Shown here one piece after another: positions 33,930-43,142 of a DNA stretch of 64,000 nt. A program made the translations under genes and the position numbers. The stretch's first letter is position 1. Every line of letters begins with the position of its first letter. The DNA comes from Rebecca billardiae RCC1528. Lineage: Eukaryota; Haptophyta. Location: positions 124,001 to 188,000 of the forward strand of contig OZ251240.1 in assembly GCA_965240325.2 (NCBI GenBank). The letters are read 5' to 3'. Under the pieces are notes generated by a model. That model was not told the origin of the DNA. It was given only the letters and a program-made list of their open reading frames with translations, and searched no databases.

Positions 33930-35201
33930 ATGCTCGCCAACTTCTTGCGCACGCGCGGGCCCGGCCTCGCGGCGTCGGCTGCGGTGGCGGGCGGCGCCGC
34001 CCTCGTCGCCTCCTCGCTCCCGCGCGAGTGGCACGTCTCCGCCGTCCCCGTCTCCATCGCGCTGGGCGCGGCCGCGGCGAACGGCCCGCTCGCGGCGTAC
34101 GCGCCCGCGCTCAAGCCGGGCATCTCGCTCGCGACGTCGACGGTGCTGCGCGCCGGCGTGGTGTGCGTGGGCGTGAAGCTCTCTGCCATGCAGGTCCTCT
34201 CCCTCGGCTGGGCCACGCTGCCCGCCGCCGCCGCCGCGGTGAGCGTGGGCATCTTTGCGATCCCGCGGATCGCGGCGGCCGCCGGGCTCGCGCCGCGGCT
34301 GGGCTCGCTGATCGCGGCGGGCACGTCGGTGTGCGGCGTCACGGCGATCGGCGCGGTGGCGCCCGCCATCGGCGCCTCCCAGGCCGAGGTCGCCATCGCT
34401 GTCGCCAACGTCGTCGCCTTCGGCTCGCTCGCGATGCTCGCGTACCCGCACCTCGCGGCCAGCCTGTTCGAGCGCGCAGACTCCGCGTCGATCGGGCTGT
34501 TCCTCGGGCTGGGCGTGCACGACACGGCGCAGGTGATGGGGGCGGCGGCGGCGTACGCCGAGCAGTACGCCGACGTCGCCGTCGTCTCCGCCGCCGCCGT
34601 CGCCAAGCTCACGCGCAACCTCGCGCTGGCGGCGGTGGTGCCGCTCATGGCCGCGCGGCACGCGGGCACCGGCGCCGCGCTGCCGGGCGCGAGCGGCGTG
34701 GGCTCGGCGCTGGCGAAGGCGGTGCCGGGCTTCGTCGCGGGCTTCCTGCTCATGGCGCTCCTCCGCTCCGCCGGCGACGCGCAGCTGCGCGCGGGCGAGC
34801 GCGCGCTCTTTGCGCTGGACGAGGCGCAGTGGAGCGCCGCGTGCGAGTTTGTGGGCGGCGACCTCGGCACCAAGGCGCTGCTGCCGACGGCGATGGCGGC
34901 GGTGGGGCTGTCCGTGCGCGCGGAGGCGTTCCGCGGCGTGGGGTGGCGCCCGTTCGCCGTCGGCGGGCTCGGCGCCGCGCTCGTCGGCTCGGCGGGCCTC
35001 GCGTGCGCGCTGCTGAGCGTGCGGCTGCGCGCCGCGCTCGAGCAGCGCGCGCCCGCGCCCGCGCCCGCGCCGACCGCCGACAAGGCGGCGCCGGCGGCGA
35101 AGCCCGAGCCGCTCGTCGAGGTGCCCGGCGGCGTGTCGACGCTTGTGCGCCGCGTGACAGAGATGAGCGCGTCAACCACCGCCGTGGCAGCCGCGGCCTA
35201 G
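33930..35201 (+). CDS. YeiH-type (UPF0324) integral membrane transporter
   Basis: The protein is 423 aa without introns, ATG at 33930. About ten hydrophobic helices carry the family's signature blocks: VLRAGVVCVGVKLS, AAGTSVCGVTAIGAVAPAIGA, GLGVHDTAQVMGAAAAY and KLTRNLALAAVVPLM. Bacterial members (YeiH/YeeE group) are annotated as putative sulfate or organosulfur exporters; the substrate is unproven. In algae such genes are usually taken as bacterial or plastid in origin. The N-terminus (MLANFLRTRGPGLAASAAV) could be an organelle leader. The C-terminal 60 residues are low-complexity Ala/Pro/Lys. Confidence 0.85.
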   Translation: MLANFLRTRGPGLAASAAVAGGAALVASSLPREWHVSAVPVSIALGAAAANGPLAAYAPALKPGISLATSTVLRAGVVCVGVKLSAMQVLSLGWATLPAAAAAVSVGIFAIPRIAAAAGLAPRLGSLIAAGTSVCGVTAIGAVAPAIGASQAEVAIAVANVVAFGSLAMLAYPHLAASLFERADSASIGLFLGLGVHDTAQVMGAAAAYAEQYADVAVVSAAAVAKLTRNLALAAVVPLMAARHAGTGAALPGASGVGSALAKAVPGFVAGFLLMALLRSAGDAQLRAGERALFALDEAQWSAACEFVGGDLGTKALLPTAMAAVGLSVRAEAFRGVGWRPFAVGGLGAALVGSAGLACALLSVRLRAALEQRAPAPAPAPTADKAAPAAKPEPLVEVPGGVSTLVRRVTEMSASTTAVAAAA

Positions 35202-35567
35202 GCGTGGCGAGCTTGTCGTATCGGTCTGTCGGACAGACGACTGACCACGTCCACGGGACGGCGTAACAGACGCGTAACTCACGAACTCGGCGACCGGCTG
35301 CACGCCGCCGCCGGCTGAGGCTGAGCCCGAGCAGAGCAGTGTGCGTTTCTCAGACTTTTGTACATCATCTAAACTGGTCTTCTTGGTTTGAGCTGCACTA
35401 CCGGCCCAATGCACTATGCAGCTCGCCGGCTTGGCGGGCGCTTGGCCCGTGAGGGCGTTGCACCGGCAGGTGAGGTAGTGAGCCTTGTTGAGCACCGCGC
35501 CGGGCCCGGAAAAGTCCGGAGAGTCTGGTCCCAACCGTCTGCCGGCGCGCGTCAAGCCCCGCAAGCC
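35202..35567. other. Intergenic / promoter region of DHODH
   Basis: Moderately GC-rich and the only space for the DHODH promoter. No TATA box seen. In-frame codons continue upstream of the chosen ATG to about 35400 but read as noise. Confidence 0.45.
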
Positions 35568-36752
35568 ATGTTGCGCCGCGTCGCGATCGGCGCGGGCGCG
35601 TGCGGCGCGGCGTACGCGGCGTACACGTGCACGCGCCACGGCGAGCTGTACACGACGTTCAAGCAGCCCCTGTTCAAGGTGATCGACGGCGAGACCGGGC
35701 ACAAGCTCGCCGTCGCCGTCACCTCGCGCCCGTGGCTCGTGCGCGCGGCCGGCTTTGCCGACCCGTCGCCCGCCGACCCGCCGTCGCTGCGCACCAAGGT
35801 GTGGGGCCTCGAGTTCGCGAACCCGCTTGGCTCGGCGGCGGGGTACGACAAGGACGCCCAGTCGATCGACGGCCTCGCCGAGATGGGCTTCGGCCTCGTC
35901 GAGATCGGCTCGGTCACGCCGCAGCCGCAGCCGGGCAACGCCAAGCCGCGCGTCTTCCGGCTGCTCGAGGACGGCGCGGTCATCAACCGGTACGGGTTCA
36001 ACTCGGCGGGGATGGCGGTGGTGCGCGAGCGGCTCGAGCGATGGGCCGCCTCGCGCGCCTCCGCGACCCCCCGCGCCCAGGCCGTCGTCCTCGGCGTCAA
36101 CCTGGGCAAGAACAAGCAGACGGCGGACGCGGCGTCCGACTACGAGCTGGGCATGGCCGCGCTCGGCGAGCACGCCGCCTTCGTCGTGGTGAACGTGAGC
36201 TCGCCGAACACGCCGGGGCTGCGCGACCTGCAGGCGCGCGAGCAGCTCGAGGCGCTGCTCCGCCGCGCCGTCGCCGCGCGCGACCGCCTCGGCCGCTCGC
36301 CGCCGCCCCCGCTGCTCGTCAAGATTGCGCCCGACCTGAGCGACGCTGAGCTGACCGACGTGGCGCACGCGGCCACGGCGGCGCGCGTCGACGGCGTCGT
36401 CGTGAGCAACACGACGCTGGCGAGGCCCGAGAGCCTGCGCTCGGAGCACAAGGGCGAGACGGGCGGGCTCTCGGGCCGGCCGCTCACCGAGCCCTCCACC
36501 GAGGTGCTGCGCCGCCTGTACGCGCTCACCAAGGGCGAGCTGCCGCTCGTGGGCGTGGGCGGCATCGGCAGCGGCGCAGACGCGTACGCAAAGGTGCGCG
36601 CGGGCGCGTCGCTGCTGCAGCTGTACACCGCGCTCGCGCTCGAGGGGCCGCCGGTCGTGTGGCGCGTGAAGGCGGAGCTCGCCGCGCTGCTCGAGCGCGA
36701 CGGCTTCGCCTCCGTCGCGGATGCCGTCGGCGCCGACCACCGGGCAAAGTGA
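35568..36752 (+). CDS. DHODH: Dihydroorotate dehydrogenase (quinone), class 2, mitochondrial
   Basis: The protein is 394 aa without introns. It oxidises dihydroorotate to orotate with FMN, passing electrons to ubiquinone at the inner mitochondrial membrane (de novo pyrimidine synthesis). The N-terminus MLRRVAIGAGACGAAYAAY suits a short presequence plus membrane anchor. Signatures in order: GLEFANPLGSAAGYDKDA, GFGLVEIGSVTPQPQPGN, RLLEDGAVINRYGFNS, NVSSPNTPGLRDLQ (with the class 2 catalytic serine), KIAPDLSD, NTTL, GLSGRPL and GVGGIGSGADAYAKVRAGAS. All FMN-contact blocks are intact. The ATG at 35568 is chosen because it gives the expected length and leader. Confidence 0.96.
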   Translation: MLRRVAIGAGACGAAYAAYTCTRHGELYTTFKQPLFKVIDGETGHKLAVAVTSRPWLVRAAGFADPSPADPPSLRTKVWGLEFANPLGSAAGYDKDAQSIDGLAEMGFGLVEIGSVTPQPQPGNAKPRVFRLLEDGAVINRYGFNSAGMAVVRERLERWAASRASATPRAQAVVLGVNLGKNKQTADAASDYELGMAALGEHAAFVVVNVSSPNTPGLRDLQAREQLEALLRRAVAARDRLGRSPPPPLLVKIAPDLSDAELTDVAHAATAARVDGVVVSNTTLARPESLRSEHKGETGGLSGRPLTEPSTEVLRRLYALTKGELPLVGVGGIGSGADAYAKVRAGASLLQLYTALALEGPPVVWRVKAELAALLERDGFASVADAVGADHRAK

Positions 36753-37494
36753 TGTGGCATGGCACAGAGTGCCGTCAATCCGGGGTGAGTCGGAGTCGGA
36801 GCGCTGTGACTGTGAGACTAGCAGGCGCCGGAATCCACCGTAGTGCTCTGCTGATCGGGCGCATCACGCCATCGGCATCGGCTGATTCGGCATCCGGCAT
36901 CCGCGAAGTTCCGGCGAAGCCTTCTGTCTTTATTCGATCTGCCGAGCATGCATCGTCAGCAGCACTCAGCAGTGCCCAGGCGCCCAGGCGGCCCGCGCCC
37001 GCGGCCCCGGCGGCCGGCCCGGCCGCCCGCGGGCCCGCGGGCGTGAGCCCGTGACTCGGGCCCGAGGCGGCCGAGGCCGAGGCGGCGAGTCGCCCGGCCG
37101 AAGCCTCGTACTTCATATAGCAGTAGTCATAGCCTGCCCCCCGGCCCCGACTCGAGCCGCCGCGAGTGGCACTGACGATACCGTGCGTACCAGCAGTACC
37201 GGCGGTACGCATGCCCGATCGCCGATGCCGCACTGGCACTTGGTCCACGGGCGCGGAGGCTGTCCGGCAGTTGATACTGGCCGGTGGCGGCGCCTCCGAC
37301 TCCTCCGAGGCGGCAGGCGGCAGGTGAGCACCCGCAGCAGGCCTGCGGACCGGCTGGGACTCCGGAGACCGCGCTCAATCTCAGAGTCAGACCGGTGGTG
37401 CCACGCGCGCACAGTTGGCAGCGAGGCGCGGCCGAGGCCAGCGCCGGCTGTGGGCGCCGGGCGCGCGGCCAGAGCCTCGGCGCGTGATGCTGGC
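36753..37494. other. Convergent intergenic spacer
   Basis: The 3' ends of DHODH and the eIF4B-like gene face each other here. A GC palindrome GCCCGCGGGCCCGCGGGC lies at 37025-37042 inside a GGCC-rich tract. No gene seen. Confidence 0.5.
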
Positions 37495-39190
37495 TCAGTC
37501 TGACACCTTGAGCGCTGCCGCGCCCGCTGCGGCCTCATCCACCGCAGCAGCGCCAGCCGCGGACGGCTTGGGCGGCTCGCCGCCCTGCGCACCCGCGCCG
37601 TCTGCGCCCGCGGCCGCCGCCGCGAGGGCCGCGGCCTTTGCCGCCTTTGCGGCGCGCACCGCCTCCTCCTCCTCCTTCGTGGGCGGCGGCGGGGGCGGCT
37701 CCTGCGCGCGCGACGACAGACGGCACACACGCAGAGCGCGGCGCGCGCCCAGAGCGCGTGAGCTCCGAACGAGGGCGGCGCGCGGCGCAGGGCGCGGCCG
37801 CGTCGGGCGGGCGCGGGGCGCGGCACGCGCGGCGCGCACCGAGCGCGGCTTGGCGCCACCGAACGGGTCCGGCTTGCTCCCGCTCTTCTCCGCCCTGCAC
37901 GCAGCGCGCGGGGAGCGGGCGGGGCGGCTCAGCGGGCGGCGCCACGCGACGCGCTCCGCCAACACCGCGTCGCGCGCGCGGCGGGGCGCGCGCTCGCGCT
38001 CGCACGTGCGCGCACGGTGGTGGGGCTGGCGCGCCACCCTCCGCCTTCTCCACCGGCTTGGAGCGCGGCTGCAGCTTGAGGCGCGGCCGCCCGCCCTCGC
38101 CGCCGCCGCCGCCCTCGCCGCCGCCGCCGCCCTCGCCACGCCCTCGCCCGCCCTCCGGCCCGGCCGCGTACGCCGAGAAGTCGCGAGGCGCCGCGCGCGG
38201 GTCCTGGCTCCACTTGTCGTCCCCGCCCTCGCCCTCACCGCCGTACCGGCTGCCGCTGCTGCGCTCGCGCTCGCCGCCGCGCTCGCCGCCAAAGCCGCCG
38301 CGCTCGCCGCCAAAGCCGCCGCGCTCGCCGCCGCGCTCGCCGCCGAAGCCGCCACGCCCGCCGCCCCGCTCCATCTCGCCGCCGCCGCCGCCGCCGCCGC
38401 CGCGCGGGGCGGAGTAGGAGCTGAAGTCGCGGTCGCCCGCGCGCGGGTCGCGGTCAAACGGGTCGGGACGATCGTCGTACCGCTCGGGGCCGCGCGGCCC
38501 GTCGCGGTCGGCGAAGCCGCCGCGATCGCCGTCGCCGCCACGATCGCCGCCGCGCTCGAAGCCGCCGCCGCCGCCGCGATCGCCGCCGCGGTCGAAGCCG
38601 CCGCCGCCGCCGCCGCCGCTGCGCTCGAAGCCGCCGCCGCCGCCGCCGCCGCCGCCGCGATCGCGGTCGCCAAAGCCGCCGCGGTCGCCGCCGCCAAAGC
38701 CGCCGCGATCGCCGCGATCGCCGCCGAAGCCGCCGCGATCGCCGCGATCGCCGCCGAAGCCGCCGCGATCGCCACGGTCGCCGTACCCGCCACGGTCGCC
38801 GCCGAAGCCCCCGCGGTCGCCGCGGTCAAAGCCGCCGCCGCCGCCGCCGCCGCCGTACCGATCGCCGCCGCCGCCAAAGCCGCCGCCGCCGCCGCGGTCA
38901 AAGCCGCCGCCGCCGCCGCCGCCGCCGCCGCTTGGGCGCCATTGAGAGGAGTTGTCTGCAGCGGACTCGAGAGGCATGCGGTCACCACCCTCGTCGTCGT
39001 ACCGCCGGCGGTCGCCGAAGCCGCCGCGGTCGCCGTAGCGGTCGCCAAAGCCGCCGCGGCCGCCATAGCCGCCATAGCCGTCGCCGCCCGCGTCACCGCG
39101 CGGCGCGGTGGGCAGGTCGTCCTGGTTGGCCTGCGGGCCGAGGAACTCGCCCAGATTCATTGTCTTCCCCTTCACCTTCTTCGGCGCCAT
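37495..39190 (-). CDS. eIF4B-like RNA-binding translation factor, Gly/Arg/Asp-rich
   Basis: Exons 39190-38016, 37894-37840 and 37701-37495 give about 478 aa; introns of 121 and 138 bp both have GTGCGC donors. The start [18 protein letters not shown] matches the conserved N-terminal KKxKGKTxxLxEFL motif of eIF4B/4H-type proteins. A long run of [15 protein letters not shown] repeats follows, then [15 protein letters not shown] and, after splicing, [12 protein letters not shown], which is the eIF4B C-terminal motif. The end is [14 protein letters not shown]. eIF4B stimulates the eIF4A helicase during mRNA scanning. No RRM is visible, unlike animal eIF4B. The unusual splice structure is supported by frame at each junction. 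Confidence 0.82.
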
Positions 39191-39412
39191 GTCGCAAGCA
39201 GGAGGAGGCGCGCGTTCGAATGCAGCGGGGTGGGCGCGGACAGGGGCGGACGCTCCCTGCTTGTACGCGCGTGGCCCAGAATCCGGGTTCGAGTCTCCAC
39301 GTCGCCGAGCGAGCTCGCGCGCAGCGCTCTTGCCAGTGCGAAGCAGTCTGAATCTGAAGCTGGGTAAATCCGTCGCATTCGCCCGCCCTCGCCGTCGGGT
39401 CGGGCCTCGACG
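39191..39412. promoter_or_regulatory. Divergent promoter of eIF4B-like and PAP2 genes
   Basis: The start codons are 222 bp apart. GGGTTCGAGTC at about 39288 resembles a pol III B box, but no tRNA fold could be built. Confidence 0.5.
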
Positions 39413-40693
39413 ATGGCGGCTCCCCCCGCGGACGACGCGGACGGCTCAGACGAGCGGCGGCCGCTCAGCCGAGGCTGCGTCCCGTCCGATGGGTTGGAGG
39501 AGCGCGCTCGCACGCGCGTGTGCGTCGTCTCGATCGACCAGCCGCCCCGCGGCCGCGCGTACATCGCCGCCGGCGCGCCCTCCACGCTGCTGCCGCGCGT
39601 GCGGATCAGGTGCGCGCCGCCGCTGCCGCCGCTGCCGCCGCTGCTCGTCGGCGCGATCGGCGTCTCGACGGTGCCGCTCGTCGTGAGCTTCTGGTGGATG
39701 TTCGGCGCGCACGTCTACCCGGGCTTCGTCCCGCGCGGCTCCTTCCCGATCATCGTCTTCTCCTCCGCGCTCGTGCCGATGGCCGCGCTCGCGCGCGTGC
39801 GGCTGCGCGCGCTCGGCGCCGCGCGCCGCGGCGAGCCGTTCAGCGGCATGTGCCTGCCGTTCGACGTGTCGTTCCCGTGGCCGCCGACGCTCGCGTCCGG
39901 CGCGGCCGTGAGCTACTCGCCCTCCCCCGCCAGCGAGATGCTCGCCCGCCTCCTCCTCTTCCTCCGCTACCGCGGCGCCGTCCCGCTGGTGGTCTCGGCG
40001 CTGTGGGCGGCCATTGTGCTGCTCAGCGAGGGGGGCGCGAAGAAGGCGCTCAGGCAGCCGCGGCCCGCGGGCTCGTTCGTGCCGGCGAGGAAGCCGGGCA
40101 TGCCCTCGACGCACGCGATGCTCTCCATGGCGCAGCTCGCCTACTTCCTCAGCCGCATCTACGCGTGGCGCTGGGCGCCGGCGCGCAGCCGCGCCGCGCC
40201 CGCCGCGCTCGACGCGTGCGCGCCAGGCAGCGTCTTCCACCCGGCGGTGGGCTGCGCGTACCACCTGGCGTTCGCGGACAACCTGGACGAGCCGTCGACC
40301 GCGGTCGCGCGCGACGGCTCGAGCTGGCCCGTGCACGGCGCGAGCCAGCCCGACGCGCTGCTCCGGCTCACGTGGGCCGCGCTCAACACCAGCATGTTTG
40401 CGCCGGTGCCGCTGGCGCGCGTGCTGCTGCGCGACCACACGCGCGCGCAGGTGGCGGTGGGCGCGGCGCTGGGCGTGCTGCTCGGCTGCGCGTGGGCGGA
40501 GCTCGCGCAGTGCGTCTTCTACCCGTACCTGCAGAGCCTGTGCGACTGGGAGGTGCACGACTGCTTCGTGCAGCGCCGCCAGCCGTGCGACTCGCACGAC
40601 CTGCTGCGGCACGCGGCGCGCGAGCAGGCGGCCGGCGGCGCGAGCCCACTCCCGGCGGCGTGCGCTCGCGTGCCGCCGTGGCCGCGGTCGTAG
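39413..40693 (+). CDS. PAP2-family membrane phosphatase (dolichyl-diphosphatase-like)
   Basis: The protein is 426 aa without introns. Several membrane helices surround the three-part PAP2 active site: KKALRQPRP (KxxxxxxRP), MPSTHAM (PSxH) and [15 protein letters not shown] (Rx5H). The signature residues, including both catalytic His, are present. The family removes phosphate from lipid phosphates or diphosphates; the PSTHAM and DHT variants are closest to dolichyl-diphosphatase and sphingolipid-type phosphatases, acting at the ER. A long loop (about residues 260-310) separates motifs 2 and 3. Substrate is inferred only. Confidence 0.85.
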   Translation: MAAPPADDADGSDERRPLSRGCVPSDGLEERARTRVCVVSIDQPPRGRAYIAAGAPSTLLPRVRIRCAPPLPPLPPLLVGAIGVSTVPLVVSFWWMFGAHVYPGFVPRGSFPIIVFSSALVPMAALARVRLRALGAARRGEPFSGMCLPFDVSFPWPPTLASGAAVSYSPSPASEMLARLLLFLRYRGAVPLVVSALWAAIVLLSEGGAKKALRQPRPAGSFVPARKPGMPSTHAMLSMAQLAYFLSRIYAWRWAPARSRAAPAALDACAPGSVFHPAVGCAYHLAFADNLDEPSTAVARDGSSWPVHGASQPDALLRLTWAALNTSMFAPVPLARVLLRDHTRAQVAVGAALGVLLGCAWAELAQCVFYPYLQSLCDWEVHDCFVQRRQPCDSHDLLRHAAREQAAGGASPLPAACARVPPWPRS

Positions 40694-41671
40694 CCGCATC
40701 GGCGGCGCGCCGCGCCGATGGCGGTGGGCGCGCCGGGGCGTGCGCGGTGGCAGCGCGGCGAGCCGGGTGCGCGGGCCGCTGCCGCCATGCTCGGATGGAC
40801 AGACTGGGACGAGTGCATCATCGCAGCACGGCGTACGTCCACGAGTCCCGCGCACGGCGGCGGACGGAGGCCGTGCTGAGCCTGAGGCCGTGTCCTGAGG
40901 CCGTGTCCGTGACGACTGACGGCGTGCTGGCGATCTGATCACGGATCCGGTGTGCGCGCGCGGCGAGGGCACGGCAGAATCACGCGCACGTGCTGATGTA
41001 CGGCGGCTACAAGGACGACTACAGAGTAGTGACAGTATGCAGTAGTGCAACAGTACGCGGTATATGCCTCAACGCTACAACTACATTGGCCAGCGCGGGG
41101 GGCTCCATCACCAATGATGCGATGATCAGCTTCGGTCCAACCCAGCGGGCTCATCAGTACTACGCGGTCAAGCCTCTCAGCTGTCGTCGCCGGTGCCGAT
41201 ATGATATTGGACGCGACAATATGAATAAGCGCCGCCGCGGGCTGGAGCCGCCGCGCGGTGTCATATTAGTTCGATATGACTATATATATATATATATATA
41301 TGATGCTGATGCGTCATAGTATTTTCTCAGATCAGCGCACCATCATCGCGCATGCATAGAGAGTAAGAGAGAGAGAGAGAGATCGAGAGAGAGAGAGAGC
41401 GAGAGAGCAGAGAGAGAGTCAGAGAGTGAGAGCCAGACTGATCGAGAGAGAGAGAGAGAGTAGAGTGAGAGAGAGAGAGAAAGAGACGGAGAGCCGGAGA
41501 GCAGACGGAGATAGAGAGAGAGAGATCGGCGGCGATCATCATCGTCTGCTGAAAATTATTCTGATGCGCGCTGATGCTGCTGATGATAAAGTCATACTCG
41601 TCGCTCGGGCTCGGCGGTCAGCGGCTGCTGCTTACCGCGCCGAGATCTGTGAGGAGGACGACCACTACGAC
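40694..41671. other. Convergent spacer with AT and GA microsatellites
   Basis: The 3' ends of the PAP2 and Puf genes face each other. 41279-41301 is an AT run and 41360-41525 a GA-rich run. No gene seen. Confidence 0.6.
41360..41525. repeat. (GA)n-rich purine tract
   Basis: Interrupted GAGA microsatellite, almost all purine on the plus strand. A similar tract lies at 50042-50215. Confidence 0.95.
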
Positions 41672-43015
41672 CTACGCGCGCGCGACCATCATGGCGGAGA
41701 GCAGGTCGTCCTCCTGCTGCGCGGGCGTGCGGTAGAGCGGCGCGTCCCCTCGGCCGCTCGCGCCCGCGTGCCCACGGCCGTCGGCCGGCGCGGCCGCCTC
41801 CGCGGCGCCGGCGGCGGGCGGTGCGTCGGCGGCGCGTGCGCGCCAGACGACGAGGCGGCGCGCGTCGCCCTCGCCGACCGAGCGCGAGCGCAGGCCGAGC
41901 TCCGTGGCGAGCTGGTGCGCGCTCGCGCGCGCGGCGGCGTCGAGGCTGCCCGCGGGGAACTCGAGCAGCGCCTCGGCCCGCGCGCCGCCCTCCGCGCCGC
42001 GCGCGCCCGCCCGCTGCTCGTCCGCAAACGCCTGCAGCCGCGCGCGCAGCTCGCGCTGGCTGAGGCAGCCAGTCGCGCGCGCGAGCCAGGCGTCAGCCGC
42101 GTCCGAGACGAGGGCGCAGGCGTGCAGCGTGTGCAGGCCGGGCTGGGAGGCGCAGAGCTGCTCCGCGTGCGGCATCAGCGCCGCGAGCCACGCGCCGCGC
42201 CGCGCGCCGCTCGCCACCTGCAGCGCGGTGCGCACCACGAAGCTGCCCTCCGTATGCCCAGCGAGCGCGAGCGCGCGCGGCAGCAGCGCGTCGAGCAGCT
42301 GCGCGCGCTGCCCCTCACCCGCGAGCTCGAGCGAGCGCTGCGCGACGAACGAGCCGCCCTTCTCGCGCGCGAGCGCCGCGAGCGCGCCCGCCTCCGCGCG
42401 CGGCCGCGGCTCCCTCTCGCCGCGCAGCAGCGCGGACACGAGCGCCTCGCGCTGCGGAGGGCGCGCCGCCTCCAGGCAGGCGCGCACGGAGTGCGCGCCG
42501 GGCTCGGTGCGCGCGAGGCGCAGCACGTGCGGCACGATCGCGTCGATCGCCACGCGCCGCGCCTCCGCGCCCGCGCGCGCCACGCACGCGCGCAGCACGA
42601 AGCTGCCGTACTTGTGCTCGGCGAGGGTGAGCGCGGCCGGCGCGAGAACCCGGCCGAGCGCCGCGCGCTCGGCGGGCGTGCCGAGCTCGAGGCAGTGCTG
42701 CACGAGGTGCGAGCCGACGACGTCGCACGCGAACGAGATCGCCGAGCCGCGCGCGCCACCGTCCGCCTCCTGCGCCGCCGGCGGCGCCGTGAGGCGCGCG
42801 ATCATCTGCGCGCGCTCTGCCGGCCGCTCGCGCAGCCGGCGCAGCCAGTGCTCGCGCACGACGGAGGGCGGCACGTGCTCGCGCAGCGTCTCGATCACGC
42901 TGCGCGACAGCGCGCCCCGCGGCACCTCGGGCAGCCGCGGCGGCGCCGAGGCCAGGCCGCGGCGCAGCCGCTGCACCGTGAGCATCGCGCGCGGCGCCCA
43001 GCCAACGGGTGCCAT
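41672..43015 (-). CDS. Divergent Pumilio/Puf-repeat RNA-binding protein
   Basis: The protein is 447 aa without introns, ATG at 43015. Alpha-helical repeats of about 36 aa carry Puf-like cores: GSHLVQHCLELG, HKYGSFVLRACVARA, EPGAHSVRACLEAA, KGGSFVAQRSLELA, HTEGSFVVRTALQVA and GLHTLHACALV. This gives at least six repeats, more in the style of Nop9/Puf-A nuclear proteins than of classical eight-repeat PUF. Such proteins bind single-stranded RNA, in Nop9 the 18S precursor. The C-terminus is Ala-rich low complexity ending LLSAMMVARA. The exact subfamily is uncertain. The gene is head-to-head with the GT64-GT4 gene. Confidence 0.8.
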   Translation of the reverse strand: MAPVGWAPRAMLTVQRLRRGLASAPPRLPEVPRGALSRSVIETLREHVPPSVVREHWLRRLRERPAERAQMIARLTAPPAAQEADGGARGSAISFACDVVGSHLVQHCLELGTPAERAALGRVLAPAALTLAEHKYGSFVLRACVARAGAEARRVAIDAIVPHVLRLARTEPGAHSVRACLEAARPPQREALVSALLRGEREPRPRAEAGALAALAREKGGSFVAQRSLELAGEGQRAQLLDALLPRALALAGHTEGSFVVRTALQVASGARRGAWLAALMPHAEQLCASQPGLHTLHACALVSDAADAWLARATGCLSQRELRARLQAFADEQRAGARGAEGGARAEALLEFPAGSLDAAARASAHQLATELGLRSRSVGEGDARRLVVWRARAADAPPAAGAAEAAAPADGRGHAGASGRGDAPLYRTPAQQEDDLLSAMMVARA

Positions 43016-43142
43016 CGCGTCCGCCGCCGTCGAAGGCGCCCGCCTCGACGATGCTCGCTTCGATGCCGTGCAGGACTGCATGTTGCATCGGCGAGGCGCG
43101 GAGCCAGTGGGGACCGCCCGCTCGGCGCGCCCGCCCTTGGGG
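43016..43142. promoter_or_regulatory. Very short divergent promoter
   Basis: 127 bp (or 64 bp if the ATG at 43080 is used) lie between the Puf and glycosyltransferase start codons, so the two genes must share regulatory DNA. No TATA box seen. Confidence 0.5.

Noticed and set aside
39270-39310. Possible tRNA gene (GGGTTCGAGTC) between the eIF4B-like and PAP2 genes
   Set aside because: Only a B-box-like word; neither T-stem nor acceptor stem pairs on either strand.
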